A DNA stretch of 64,000 nt from CBDCWQ01 sp965223435 (GTDB lineage: Bacteria > Myxococcota > Kuafuiibacteriia > Kuafuiibacteriales > Kuafuiibacteriaceae), in contig CBDCWQ010000019.1 of assembly GCA_965223435.1 (NCBI GenBank), positions 682,001 through 746,000 of the forward strand, written 5' to 3'. Within the stretch, counting starts at the first letter, position 1; each line of letters opens with the position of its first letter. The position numbers and the translations under genes are program-made. The notes beneath the pieces are model-generated. The model worked only from the letters and a program-made list of their open reading frames with translations, ran no database searches and was not told the origin of the DNA. Positions 47,199-57,551 of the stretch are shown one piece after another.

Positions 47199-50100
47199 AT
47201 GGGAAACATACTCAAGCAACAGCAGGCTTCACCAAGAACCGCCCTTCCACCAAGCATCTTTGAATCACGTCGCCCATTACTCCTTATTGCTCTCTCTTTA
47301 GGCTCAGCGGCCTGTGGCGGGGCAATTGAAGAGTCGGCTGTGAGCCAAAACGCAGGTACCACCCTGCGCCCCCTCCAGACACTGGGGGTTGCACGTGCGG
47401 TCACGCCCCAGGGTCCCCTAGATATGCCCAAGTGGGAACCGCAAGGTGGCAACAACGGGGAGACAGTAAGTCAACAACGAGAACACACCGGGTATCAGAA
47501 CAAGCCAAATACGACATGGTGGGGTCACGCCGGCCACGATTGGCTCTACGTCATTGACTTCGGCAAGGGCAAACAAGCCCAAGGGGTAGGCGAGGTCGAA
47601 GTCAACTGGGTCAACGAAGGAAAAGGGCTGCGGTGGTACCAATCACCCCATCCATACACGGTCGAATATGCCCAAACGTGGAACGGTCGTTTTGACGGTT
47701 GGAAAGGAACGCGAGCCATGTCTTTACCCATCGCGTCGCCGACCACCAAACATCGGCAGTCCGCCCGATTCGATCCCTTTAACGCCAGATATGTTGCCTT
47801 TAAGTTCCCAAAATCCACCCGAAAAGACCACTCAGGCCTCTGGGTTTGGGAATTCTTTGTGAGAGGCGTCCAGGTGGGTTCGGCCTCCAAGACCGAAACC
47901 CCAGACGAACCCAGCACCGAAACGCCAAAAGCACCTCAGGAGCCCGACTCAGACTCAGACCCCGAACCACGCCCGAGCCCAGAACCAGACTCGAGCCCAG
48001 AACCAGACTCGAGCCCAGAACCAGACTCAAGCCCAGAACCAGACTCGAGCCCAGAACCCGATGGCCCCATCAATATCCCCGAGAAAAACATACGGCAGGT
48101 TCCGCTTTGGGGGTTGTTTGAGACCACCATCGTCAATCCCACGCAATATCCGACGGGCACCAACCTCTTTCGAGACGTGGAGCTTGTCGCGGTGTTTAAA
48201 CACCAAGACTCTGGTGAAACCATTCCATTTTGGGGGTTCTTTGATGGCAACGGAACAGGGCGGCTGAACAACGGAGGTGAGCGCGATGGCAAGATCTGGA
48301 AACTTCGATTCATGCCGCACAAGAAGGGGAGATGGACCTTTACGTGGAAATTCGAAGGGCCCCTTGAACACAAAGTCACAGAGGGGGTTGGTGCCTTTGA
48401 AGCCGTGCAAGAAAACGCCCGACCAGGCGTCTTGAAGCCTCTGAAGTCAAACTTTCACTGGCTTCAGACCCCGGACGGCAAGCCTTTCTTGCCAAGGGTT
48501 TGGTATACGATGGTGAGCGAACTCCCCTATCGAGCCAGGGACTTTGCCAAGGCCTATTACGACAAGGCTGCCCGCGAGGGGTACAACATGTTCGTTCTCA
48601 ACATGCTTCCCATCAATGATTGGACGACCCACGATACCTCCGCGTTGCCGAGCGACACCCCCAAACAACTGAACTGGCGTCTGTGGCTGGACGACAAGAG
48701 CAAGGCTTACGGGTTTGATACCGACCGGATGAATTTGTTCGCGTGGAACCGCGTGGAAGAACACATTCAGTACTTGGCCGACCGAAACATCGCCGTATAC
48801 CCCTTCCAAGGATTTGCGATCAAACGGACGGTGCCGTCGGCCCTTCGACCTGACAAGTTCTCAGAAAAAAAGGCAAAATGGTACCTCAAGTATTCGATGG
48901 CGAGGCTTGCTCCATTTTGGAACATGATTTGGAACTACACTTGGGAGGTTGATCCCGGAAGAGATCGTACCGACCAGTTCGGCCGCTGGATCGACCAATA
49001 CGACCCATGGGACCACATGTACACAACCCAGAGCCTCAACAGCGGGGACAGATCTTCCCTCGACGACTTTTCCGGGGCCATGTACGACATGTCGACGATT
49101 GAAGTAGGCTCTTCCGGCCCCTACCCGGGCAACACCGATTCGGTCGCGCACTACTACAAGTTCAAGAAGCCCATCTTCATGGTGGAGGACTACCGACCGC
49201 TATGGACAGAGAATGGGCAGGACGATACCGAGGCACTCGACAAAGCATGGCGACTCATCTGCAACGGATCATTTTTTGCCTGGAGCGAGCTCGATTACAA
49301 CGATTGGCCCAAGGAGCCATGGAAAGAAGTCTTCACCCGAAAGATGGCGCGGTACATCAAAATCCTGTACCGCTTTATAGGCAGTACAAACTTTGGTGCC
49401 CTCAAACCCCGGCGAGACCTAGTCACAAACGGCGCATATGCATTGGCGAATCCGGGCCGCGAGTACGTTATCTTCGCACCCTACATCGAAAGCACCCAGG
49501 TCCGAAATTTCGAAGTCAATCTTAAAGCCGGAACCTACGAAGGCGTCTGGCTCAACCCACTGAACGATCGACGCACTTCGGCGGGGCGCGTGTCGGGAGC
49601 CGGCCGCGTTTCTTTTCGAACCCCCGCCGCTCAACCCTATACCCTTCATCTACGGCGGATAAGCGGCAATGAGCCGCCCGAAGACACTGCGCCGCCGGCC
49701 GACGAGAGACCGCAAGACAATGACAAACCGGAAGATGGCGACCCACCCCCTCACGGAGTCCTCTTCGAAGACGACTTTTCCGGGGATTTACGCAAATGGT
49801 CGGTCGTGGAAGGCTCACCTCGAATCGAAAATGGGCAGCTCGTACTCGAAACCAGGAGCAACAAGGCGCTCGAAATCGAGCTGCGCAATGCCTCTGAGCT
49901 TCGTGATTTCTCCATTCAAATGGACATCCGAGTGGAAGCGTTTCAGTGGGGCCTGTTCTCGGTCCATTTTCGCAAAGCAGGTCGGCCGTTTTACCAATTT
50001 TCGGTGGAGAAATACAATGCGGACGGAAGCGTCCGAGACACCCCAACGCGCTTGCGCGTTTTTAAGAACGAAGAAGAGCCGGCATTCAAAACCGTCCGAC

Positions 50101-50294
50101 AGGAGTTCCCCACCGAGCAAACCAAAAGATTGCGCATCGACGTTCGGAAGAACACGTTTGTTGTCCACCTCGATGGACAGTATATATTGCAATACGAAGC
50201 CCACGATATGCAGCCCCAGGGCACCATCGCCTTTCGACTCTACAAAGCCAAATGGATCATCGATAATTTCAGGGTCACCCCATTCCCGAACTAA
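47199..50294 (+). CDS. Lipoprotein glycoside hydrolase with DUF5060-type and jelly-roll domains
   Basis: 1031 residues. Signal and lipobox LIALSLGSAACG. Order: a discoidin-like domain (about 65-230), an acidic Ser/Pro/Glu linker with 18-base repeats, a DUF5060-type beta domain (VPLWGLFETTIVNPTQYP to GVGAFEAV, about 300-405), then a (beta/alpha)8-type catalytic domain (NFHWLQTPDGKPFLPR, ARDFAKAYYDKAAREGYNMF, YNDWPKEPWKEVFT, about 420-800). The end is a concanavalin-like domain (FEDDFSGDLRKW to WIIDNFRV). DUF5060 with a following DUF4038/GH140-like barrel points to plant-type polysaccharide breakdown, possibly rhamnogalacturonan. Catalytic acids cannot be fixed by eye. Confidence 0.8.
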   Translation: MGNILKQQQASPRTALPPSIFESRRPLLLIALSLGSAACGGAIEESAVSQNAGTTLRPLQTLGVARAVTPQGPLDMPKWEPQGGNNGETVSQQREHTGYQNKPNTTWWGHAGHDWLYVIDFGKGKQAQGVGEVEVNWVNEGKGLRWYQSPHPYTVEYAQTWNGRFDGWKGTRAMSLPIASPTTKHRQSARFDPFNARYVAFKFPKSTRKDHSGLWVWEFFVRGVQVGSASKTETPDEPSTETPKAPQEPDSDSDPEPRPSPEPDSSPEPDSSPEPDSSPEPDSSPEPDGPINIPEKNIRQVPLWGLFETTIVNPTQYPTGTNLFRDVELVAVFKHQDSGETIPFWGFFDGNGTGRLNNGGERDGKIWKLRFMPHKKGRWTFTWKFEGPLEHKVTEGVGAFEAVQENARPGVLKPLKSNFHWLQTPDGKPFLPRVWYTMVSELPYRARDFAKAYYDKAAREGYNMFVLNMLPINDWTTHDTSALPSDTPKQLNWRLWLDDKSKAYGFDTDRMNLFAWNRVEEHIQYLADRNIAVYPFQGFAIKRTVPSALRPDKFSEKKAKWYLKYSMARLAPFWNMIWNYTWEVDPGRDRTDQFGRWIDQYDPWDHMYTTQSLNSGDRSSLDDFSGAMYDMSTIEVGSSGPYPGNTDSVAHYYKFKKPIFMVEDYRPLWTENGQDDTEALDKAWRLICNGSFFAWSELDYNDWPKEPWKEVFTRKMARYIKILYRFIGSTNFGALKPRRDLVTNGAYALANPGREYVIFAPYIESTQVRNFEVNLKAGTYEGVWLNPLNDRRTSAGRVSGAGRVSFRTPAAQPYTLHLRRISGNEPPEDTAPPADERPQDNDKPEDGDPPPHGVLFEDDFSGDLRKWSVVEGSPRIENGQLVLETRSNKALEIELRNASELRDFSIQMDIRVEAFQWGLFSVHFRKAGRPFYQFSVEKYNADGSVRDTPTRLRVFKNEEEPAFKTVRQEFPTEQTKRLRIDVRKNTFVVHLDGQYILQYEAHDMQPQGTIAFRLYKAKWIIDNFRVTPFPN
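47976..48062. repeat. 18-base repeats coding for PDSSPE linker
   Basis: Four full units of AGCCCAGAACCAGACTCG plus a partial fifth, in frame, encode a Pro/Ser/Asp/Glu linker of the glycoside hydrolase. Confidence 0.92.
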
Positions 50295-50318
50295 GGGGAT
50301 CCGTTCAGATGCAATACG

Positions 50319-50349
50319 AGTTGGCCGAGGTACAACCCCTCGGCCAACT
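50319..50349. terminator. Hairpin between convergent genes
   Basis: A 12-base perfect stem (AGTTGGCCGAGG and its complement) with a 7-base loop lies 25 bases after the hydrolase stop and 40 bases from the Rhs gene stop. There is no long T-run on either side, so an intrinsic bidirectional terminator is likely but not certain. Confidence 0.65.
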
Positions 50350-50388
50350 TACGTCACCCTTGTGCCTCCCCCCGGTCTTGTGGGTCTG

Positions 50389-53300
50389 CTATTCAGCCTT
50401 GGGCCTCGGTGAATTCAAATAGGCATCACTAAAGTGCCCGGTCACACTGACTGGCAAGCGAAATCCCGGGTCAAGGTAGATTCGACGCCCCACAGACGAG
50501 GGCAACAGATGTCTGAGGTAGGGCGTGTAGTCCTGTGCGAGATTAAGGATTTCACCACCGACGATATAATTGGTAATCAAGTTGTCGGCATTTTGGGTAG
50601 ATGCACCATGACGGCGTAGCGTGGCGTCATGAACACCGGCCGGATTGAAAACGACTGCATCCTGGTTGGTCACAAGCGAAGCCGCTGTAGCCAAGCCACC
50701 TCCCAAGGAATGCCCGGTCAACCGAAGGGTCCCGCCGTCTCGTTGTGCCAGCAACTGTGCGATCTTGGCTACTTTAATAGCAGTCTCGTACTGGGCTGTC
50801 TTTTCTCCAAGACCCTGCGATAGGTTGGTTTTCCAGTCTTTGAACAGACCGTGTGTGCCTCGAAAGGCCAGCACATAAAGCCCACCTTTTTCCCGCCTAT
50901 AGAGCGCAGAGAAGAAGCCCGTTTGATCATCCTTGAAGTTTCGAACACGCTCCCATCCTACAGGTGCGCTCTCCGTTCCATAGACGTCTTGAGCCAGAGC
51001 TCCCAATTCTCGGTCGATACCCCGAACGCCCTCTTCCTCATCTTTGTCCTCAGAAGCGAGGCCACTCGGATCCCGCTGATTGATGGGGTCGTTCATGGCG
51101 TACGTATAGCGATTCGGTCCAACCCCCTGGTCAAGCACGTGGGAGGGGTCGGGTGAGATGAACCGACCGATCTCAGGATCGTAGTAGCGCGCGTTCAAGT
51201 ACACGAGTCCGTTTTCATCCTCGAGTTGACCAATGTAGCCATGCGCATCGACTTTTGGACTCTCATCTTGACTGGATGCGACGGAATCTCCGAAGGGAAG
51301 ATAGCGCTTCCGATGCACGGCCTCACCCTTCGCGTCGGTGATGACCCGAACCGAGTGCAAAAGGTCGCTGTGAAACCACAGGGTCTCAGCCGTACTTTTT
51401 TCGGAATAACTTCGCTTGGCGACCAACTCGTCCCCAAGTTCGACATACACATTCTTTTGGCCATCATCTTTGGCAACGTGCCCATTTGGGTCTTGCTCAA
51501 GGCGCACGCTTATGGAGCCGGTTCCGCTTACGGGCGCCGTAAGGGCTATGCGCCTTTTTGCTGCAAGGACGAAGCTCTCGTCGAAAAGGGTCCTATAAGG
51601 GTGCCCTTCTTCGGTGACCCCATCGGGTTTCGTGAACTGGACTCCACCGGTCAGAACGGCCCGAAACGGACCGAGCAGGTCGCCCCCAGAGGTATTCTCG
51701 ACATGAATGGCAAGACTGTCATAGTTCGTGAGGGGAATCGCATAAAGCGTGACAACGCCCCCTTCACCGCTGTTCACTTCTGTCCATTTCGGTGACGGAC
51801 GATCTTCGGAAGGCGCTTCTTTGCCCAGCACGTGTTCATAGCCGTAGTCGAGATAAAGGGTTGTGGACGCGTCGGTGTACAACACGCGACGTACACCAAG
51901 ATGATCGTAGACCATCCGATCGGTTCCGATCTGGACGGGCCGGTTCTCGACATCGTAGAGAATGGGCACCCCGTCGCGCGACGTCATATTCCCGATTGAA
52001 TCGTAGGCGTAAGTGCGATCTGCGACCTTCGTCACCGCGTGCGGATGGACGCTATCATATGCGTAACAACGGTCGGACGCACGCGCGATGTTGTCTCGCC
52101 GATTGTACGTAAAGGTTTTGGACTGAGAAGCATCATCGATTCGGTGCGCTGCAGTCAACCGCTGCGCATGGTCGTACTCATAGGTCCACGAGTCCTTTTC
52201 GTCTTGAGTGGAAGCCGAAACAATCATGCCCGCGTCGTCGTAGTCATAGCTCAATCCGTCGATGACTTCTCCGTCCTGGTCCAGGACTTGCATGGTCTTG
52301 ATCCAGTTTCGACTCTCATGAAAAGACCGTTCGGTGACAAGACCGTTGTCCTGGGTGTATCTTTTGACACGGCCGTCTGCAAAGTAATCAACTTCAGACA
52401 CCACACCCGGAATCTTTTGCAGTCGACCGGCGTCGTCGTACTCAAGGCCCGTGAGCGCATCTGCATCATCGAAGGTACGTCCCTTGAGCCTTCCCAGACC
52501 ATCATACTGAGTTCGAATGATATACGGACCAAGGTCTCGATCGTGACCGCTCTTCGACTTGACCCGAGCCAGACGGCTTCGCATGATCTCTCGTCCCTGG
52601 ATATCGTACGCGATGGTGACCAAACCCGCGGGGTCGTTTACTGAAGTCAGGTGACCCACGTTGTGGCTGCCCTCAACGTCGTCACTCGTCTCGTCGTAAG
52701 CCAGCGTGCTGATCGATTCGGTCGCCCACACGGTGTCGGTGGGCAGTCGTCGCTTGGCGCGTATTTGGGTTGGCCGTCCCAATTTGTCGTAGGTCCATTC
52801 CATCCTGCGGATCGATGGTCCTGACGCGGGCCCCTGCTCCAAAGACGTTTTTCGACCCGCAACATCATACCCGTGGGTCAAGACGCCTCGATCCGGATCC
52901 TCTTCGCGCAGCAGGCGGCCAAGAAGGTCATATTCGTACCGAAAGACCGTAGAAGTATCCTGTCGAACCCGCACCAGATGCCCCTGGGGATTGAAAACAC
53001 GCTCGACCCGACGAAGCCCTGGATGGCGAGTCATGACCAAGCGTCCGCGAACATCTTGGAGCTCCTCCATTCGGTGCCCCAGTTCGTTGATGGTGCCTCG
53101 GTAGGATAGGACCATCCCGAAAAGAGATGGATCGACCTCTGCGCCCTCACGAACCGTCACAAGCTTGTACCTGTATGTTCGCGTAGGCTGAACGCCATCG
53201 GCACGCGCCGGAAGTCGCATTTCGGTGACTCGTCCGAGGACATCATAAAAAGACTCTGTCTTCCGAGGCCTATCACCCTCGTAGTAAGGCTTCGTGGTCC

Positions 53301-56300
53301 ATTTTTCATATCCTCGGCCGTCGTATGCGACATCCTTCAAGATGATCCGACCATCGCCGCCTGGTGTTCGAGTACGCCACGTCCGTTGCCGGCCATCAAA
53401 GTAGGTTTCAGACCAAACCACCGTAGATCCGTGTCTAGTCTCTTCTCTCACATGCTGTCGATTGGGATCACCGCAAGGATTGTCGGCGCCCTCCTCCATC
53501 CTACAGTGCCGGATAAAGGTCTCTACGTTGGACGGAGACACCGTGAGCTCCGGGCGACACAGCGAGTCGTAGGTATGTACAGTCGCAGGCAGATCCTCGG
53601 GATCTACAGAACCAGCAAGCCCACCGACGCTTTCTCGTACAATCGATTGACAGCGCTCGTCCCACTCTCGGAAGACAATATGTCCCTCGGGGTTGACCTC
53701 GCTTTCTGCAAACTGATGAAAAACGGCATCGTAAGTCGTGGTCGTACGGGCGAGGACCGGATCGACGGCGGCTGTCACGTTTCCGTAGGCGTCATACTCC
53801 CACCGCGATTCCGACCACAGCTGTTCCGAGACGCGGGCCTTCTCGCTCGTTTTTTGGCCCCACGCGTCGTAATCGTAAACGGACTCCTCGAGAAGCGATG
53901 TGCCCGAGGTGACCACTCTGCGGGTCATGTTCCGAATCCGGTAAGGCCCTTCGGGGTCCATCTCAATTTGATATTCTTCCTCTTTTTCGATGTCGTCGTC
54001 ATCGATTCCTTCTTGGCCTTTGTCCCATGTCTTGGTGATGTTTCCGTACGCGTCGTAGCCAAACTCGGTCACCTGGGCACGTACTCGATCTTTGCCGTCT
54101 ACTTCAGTGCGAACGATGCTGGTGGTCCGCGGGGTGATGACCCCTCCGTCATTCGACTCGGATAACACGTGGAGCTCTTCGGAGAGAATGTTGCGTTCGG
54201 TATCCAATCGACGAATGCTCTCCGGTTTGCCGTGGCTCCCAAACACAAGCCGATGTCTGAGAACCTCTTGTCCGCAAACTTCGTCCCCGCAGAGCCTTGT
54301 TTTGACAACCCGTCTAAACCCGAGAAACGCACGTTCGTCTCGGTCGTAGCGTGTGCCTTGGTATTCAAACTCAGTCACCTCGGGCGTGGTATCTCGCCCA
54401 TCACGTACGGTGACTCGACGCACCGTATCGAGAATCATCCCCGAGGGAAGACCAGTCTTGTGGCCGTCTGGACGGGACGTATCCCACTCCGTCGATGGGA
54501 CATAGTCGATGGTGGTGCTTCCACCGTATCCGTTGTGCATGGCACGCACCCGATAACGCGGTGCACCCAAGGAGGGCATCCCAACGAACCTTCGTCCATG
54601 GTCACGATGGGTATAAAAAACGATGTCGGGGCGACCATCTCCGTTGTAATCGCCCGCCTGGATGGCCCGCGACATCACCCGGTAGGGTAACACGACCCAC
54701 ACGTGCTCGGGACCAAAGCCGGAACCGGTCCCCAACCGGACCCGAAGCTCCCTCGTATCCTTGCGAACGTAGACAAGATCGGCCAAATTATCGCCATTCA
54801 TGTCCTTCGCCAGCGCCTGGGGGATGACATGACCCTTACGAAAACGCGCCGTCTCGTGCTCGGTAGGGAACGACCCGAAGAAGTAGAAATCGCGCCCGGT
54901 TGAAAGGAACACAGAAAACGTGTTTTTATAGCCGGAAACAACATCTTGAATGCCATCCCCGTTCACGTCCACAAAACTTGTAGCTGAAAAAGCGGGTGAA
55001 GGGACTCTCTCTCCCAAGTGCAGCATCGTGTTACGGGCAAAATCGAAGACCTTCAGACCTCCTCGATCCCTGTAGTGCGGGAAAGAGAGCAGTTCGTCTT
55101 TGCCGTCACCGGTCATGTCAGCCATGACCGCGGTGTAGTTGTCGGTGGTTCCCAGGGAGGGCGTCTGACCCTGACGGACCAAGTTCTTGCCGTCGGAGAC
55201 AAAAAAGAAAACAGGATATCGCACACACCGAAAAAGTCCAAACTCCTTGCTCATCTGTCGAAGAAAATCTGTTTTCCCATCGCCGTTGATGTCACCATAC
55301 AAGCTTGAGCACCCGTGCCTATATTTGTCAGGTATCGAGCCAACCCTGGCCGGAACGGAGCTCTCAATGACAGAGTCGCCATTGAAGTCACCCAGGGGAT
55401 AGCGCTTGTCGCGCGGGATCCACGCCTCTCCGTCGTCCACAAGCTCATAAGGGTTGAAGTTGGTATAGTTCTTGAGATGCACGGTGGCTTTGCCGTCTCC
55501 GTCGGCATCGAAAAGACCCCACTGACCCGGGACCTTCGTGCTCGCCGAGCGATCCGACGACCCTAGAGCCAAAGGCGGCAGTTCCCAGGTAAAGCGTGTC
55601 GCGGGGGTGTAAATGGGTCCTGATACTTCTCCATCAACTGCAACCTCGGCGTCGTGACCATACTCCTGAACGGTATGCAGCAAGGATTGCTTATTGAGCT
55701 GGGCATGTGCCTCCACCGATTCCGGATCATCGCCGTCAAAGGCCAGGTAACCCAGCTGATACGCACGGACCAGACGGTCGTTCACGTGAACACTGACAGA
55801 TCTGAGACGATGCCCCGCGGTCAGTGGTGTCGGATCGCCAGAAACCGTGGTGATCAGATCTTCGCGTGGTTCCCAGTGGAACTGGACTCTGGTCATGTTG
55901 TACTCAATCGAATCCACATACATTTCACCATACGCTTCCTCATCGGGGCCTGCCTGGGTTTTGTATTTGTAGTCCACTCGGTGGGTGACGCTATCGCTCA
56001 CGCTTTTTTCAACCGTCGATAGCGCCCAGCGATAGGGGATACCGGCATCGGTTGAGAGCACCGGTACATACGTCCGCCGGGTGCCGTCCGGGAGCTCGAC
56101 CAGCCAATGTCCCGCCTGCGGTACATCTTTTCGAATACGGAAGTAGCTTTGTATTTTGGTGGCAAAGTGTCCGCCCAGTTTGTCATAGGGGATAAGTTCT
56201 TGGCCGTCCAAGTAGTAGATATCCTTGTCGTCATAACGAGGCACACCGCCACGAGGTGCACTTCGTTTGATGAAGGACATCCCCATGAGTTGAAACTCAC

Positions 56301-56583
56301 GCCCCGCCCAACCATTGCTCTTGGTCATGGACGAGTAGCGTAATCCAAGCTCGGGCTCCAGTCCTCTATAGGCTGGAACCTTAAAAGGAACAATGGTTTG
56401 AAACCCACCGGTCGCATCGTTAACCTGCGCGTTTGCGTGCGACGGATCTGAGGGGACTGCGGAAGGATCCTTGTCATCGCCTGATTGGGCGACAGCCACG
56501 GGCGCAACCAACAAGGCGGCGGCAACATAGACCGCACTAACGATAAGAGAGGAGAGATATACTTTGGTATTGGGCTTGTTCAT
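50389..56583 (-). CDS. Secreted Rhs-repeat protein with C-terminal class-3 lipase domain
   Basis: 2064 residues. Signal peptide LIVSAVYVAAALLVAPVAVAQ. About residues 40-700 are SpvB-like with FG-GAP/VCBS-type calcium loops (DADGDGKATVHL, DFNGDSVIES, DMNGDNLADLVY). About 750-1750 carry YD/Rhs repeats (YDAYGNVTAAVDP and many others). The Rhs core end is NGLVYLNARYYDPEIGRFIS followed by PNRYTYAMNDPINQRDPSG. The final 225 residues form an alpha/beta hydrolase of the lipase-3 type with a GHSLGGG nucleophile (Ser near 1958) and FRGTHG upstream. Rhs shells are known to enclose a C-terminal toxin; here the predicted cargo is a lipase. The preceding lipoprotein gene lies 56 bases upstream. Confidence 0.9.
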   Translation of the reverse strand: MNKPNTKVYLSSLIVSAVYVAAALLVAPVAVAQSGDDKDPSAVPSDPSHANAQVNDATGGFQTIVPFKVPAYRGLEPELGLRYSSMTKSNGWAGREFQLMGMSFIKRSAPRGGVPRYDDKDIYYLDGQELIPYDKLGGHFATKIQSYFRIRKDVPQAGHWLVELPDGTRRTYVPVLSTDAGIPYRWALSTVEKSVSDSVTHRVDYKYKTQAGPDEEAYGEMYVDSIEYNMTRVQFHWEPREDLITTVSGDPTPLTAGHRLRSVSVHVNDRLVRAYQLGYLAFDGDDPESVEAHAQLNKQSLLHTVQEYGHDAEVAVDGEVSGPIYTPATRFTWELPPLALGSSDRSASTKVPGQWGLFDADGDGKATVHLKNYTNFNPYELVDDGEAWIPRDKRYPLGDFNGDSVIESSVPARVGSIPDKYRHGCSSLYGDINGDGKTDFLRQMSKEFGLFRCVRYPVFFFVSDGKNLVRQGQTPSLGTTDNYTAVMADMTGDGKDELLSFPHYRDRGGLKVFDFARNTMLHLGERVPSPAFSATSFVDVNGDGIQDVVSGYKNTFSVFLSTGRDFYFFGSFPTEHETARFRKGHVIPQALAKDMNGDNLADLVYVRKDTRELRVRLGTGSGFGPEHVWVVLPYRVMSRAIQAGDYNGDGRPDIVFYTHRDHGRRFVGMPSLGAPRYRVRAMHNGYGGSTTIDYVPSTEWDTSRPDGHKTGLPSGMILDTVRRVTVRDGRDTTPEVTEFEYQGTRYDRDERAFLGFRRVVKTRLCGDEVCGQEVLRHRLVFGSHGKPESIRRLDTERNILSEELHVLSESNDGGVITPRTTSIVRTEVDGKDRVRAQVTEFGYDAYGNITKTWDKGQEGIDDDDIEKEEEYQIEMDPEGPYRIRNMTRRVVTSGTSLLEESVYDYDAWGQKTSEKARVSEQLWSESRWEYDAYGNVTAAVDPVLARTTTTYDAVFHQFAESEVNPEGHIVFREWDERCQSIVRESVGGLAGSVDPEDLPATVHTYDSLCRPELTVSPSNVETFIRHCRMEEGADNPCGDPNRQHVREETRHGSTVVWSETYFDGRQRTWRTRTPGGDGRIILKDVAYDGRGYEKWTTKPYYEGDRPRKTESFYDVLGRVTEMRLPARADGVQPTRTYRYKLVTVREGAEVDPSLFGMVLSYRGTINELGHRMEELQDVRGRLVMTRHPGLRRVERVFNPQGHLVRVRQDTSTVFRYEYDLLGRLLREEDPDRGVLTHGYDVAGRKTSLEQGPASGPSIRRMEWTYDKLGRPTQIRAKRRLPTDTVWATESISTLAYDETSDDVEGSHNVGHLTSVNDPAGLVTIAYDIQGREIMRSRLARVKSKSGHDRDLGPYIIRTQYDGLGRLKGRTFDDADALTGLEYDDAGRLQKIPGVVSEVDYFADGRVKRYTQDNGLVTERSFHESRNWIKTMQVLDQDGEVIDGLSYDYDDAGMIVSASTQDEKDSWTYEYDHAQRLTAAHRIDDASQSKTFTYNRRDNIARASDRCYAYDSVHPHAVTKVADRTYAYDSIGNMTSRDGVPILYDVENRPVQIGTDRMVYDHLGVRRVLYTDASTTLYLDYGYEHVLGKEAPSEDRPSPKWTEVNSGEGGVVTLYAIPLTNYDSLAIHVENTSGGDLLGPFRAVLTGGVQFTKPDGVTEEGHPYRTLFDESFVLAAKRRIALTAPVSGTGSISVRLEQDPNGHVAKDDGQKNVYVELGDELVAKRSYSEKSTAETLWFHSDLLHSVRVITDAKGEAVHRKRYLPFGDSVASSQDESPKVDAHGYIGQLEDENGLVYLNARYYDPEIGRFISPDPSHVLDQGVGPNRYTYAMNDPINQRDPSGLASEDKDEEEGVRGIDRELGALAQDVYGTESAPVGWERVRNFKDDQTGFFSALYRREKGGLYVLAFRGTHGLFKDWKTNLSQGLGEKTAQYETAIKVAKIAQLLAQRDGGTLRLTGHSLGGGLATAASLVTNQDAVVFNPAGVHDATLRRHGASTQNADNLITNYIVGGEILNLAQDYTPYLRHLLPSSVGRRIYLDPGFRLPVSVTGHFSDAYLNSPRPKAE

Positions 56584-56639
56584 GGAATTTCCTTTCCCTG
56601 AGGCCGCTTCTTTCTGGCGGCAAAAATATCCTTTGCGTA

Positions 56640-57551
56640 CTACTTAAGAAGGTCGGTCGTACGGTTCCATCGATCAGTCCCTGACATTCGAACACCGACG
56701 GTTGTGAGTCGGGTACCGTACAAAAAGCCGGGTGTTTCGATTTCTCCAAACTGTTGAGTCCCGAGGGTGAAAAAGTGAATATTTTTTTCGTCGATCTCTG
56801 GACTGAGCCAACCCTCTTTCAAATCATATACGTATGCCGTAAGCTCATCGGGAAGCGGACCCTCCGAATCGAGTTCTATAAAAATGGTAGATTCGCTTTT
56901 GACCTCCCCGGTTCTCGGATCTTGGCGGAAGACACCTAAGGGAACCGGCTCCGACAGCTTCTTTCCTGCAGTGACCATCACAAACGGTACCGAAATAGAT
57001 CTGACGCCTCCGCCACCTTCGAAGGTGGCTTGCACCGTAAGCTGAGCTAGGCTTGCTGCGCCCGGCTGGTCGAGGTGAAGGCGATCCGAGACAAAGGTCG
57101 GCCCATCGGGAGAAAGCGTCGCCCGAGTTTTGCCATTTTTGAAGGTTTTCACGGTCAGCGAGAGCTCGTTGACCGTGGAGGGCACGTGGCTATAGTGGAG
57201 CATTGAACCGCCGTCGGCGACAATGCGAACCAGGTACTCAGTAGCATACGGGACCTTGGACCAGCGAATGGGGAAGGTTCCGCCCTCTTCTTCTACAATC
57301 AGCTTTTGATGAGGGATGGGTGTGAGAATGGACAGGTCTCCAGGCAAGCCGGTGCTTGTAGGAGACGAATCATCGAAGATTTCATCGACTTCGGTTGTAT
57401 CTTCAGAAGGGCATCGTTTGCTGTCGTCGACGGGATGAGATGCCTCTAGCGGTTTGTTGGTCTCAGAGCAGCCCAGATGGGCGATGGATAGCCCGACCAT
57501 GAGTGCTCCCAGTTTCAAACCTGAACCGAACCGTGGGGCTCGACCCATCAT
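56640..57551 (-). CDS. Lipoprotein upstream of the Rhs gene
   Basis: 303 residues from ATG 57551 (MMGRAPRFGSG); the frame is open to 57659. The lipobox is IAHLGC. The mature part has several beta-rich segments (GTFPIRWSKVPYATEYLVRIV, an FnIII-like pattern, about 90-150), LTVQATFEGGGGVRSISVPFV, and a final domain. It ends 56 bases before the Rhs start and is probably co-transcribed. An accessory or immunity role for the Rhs toxin is possible but speculative. Confidence 0.7.
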   Translation of the reverse strand: MMGRAPRFGSGLKLGALMVGLSIAHLGCSETNKPLEASHPVDDSKRCPSEDTTEVDEIFDDSSPTSTGLPGDLSILTPIPHQKLIVEEEGGTFPIRWSKVPYATEYLVRIVADGGSMLHYSHVPSTVNELSLTVKTFKNGKTRATLSPDGPTFVSDRLHLDQPGAASLAQLTVQATFEGGGGVRSISVPFVMVTAGKKLSEPVPLGVFRQDPRTGEVKSESTIFIELDSEGPLPDELTAYVYDLKEGWLSPEIDEKNIHFFTLGTQQFGEIETPGFLYGTRLTTVGVRMSGTDRWNRTTDLLK

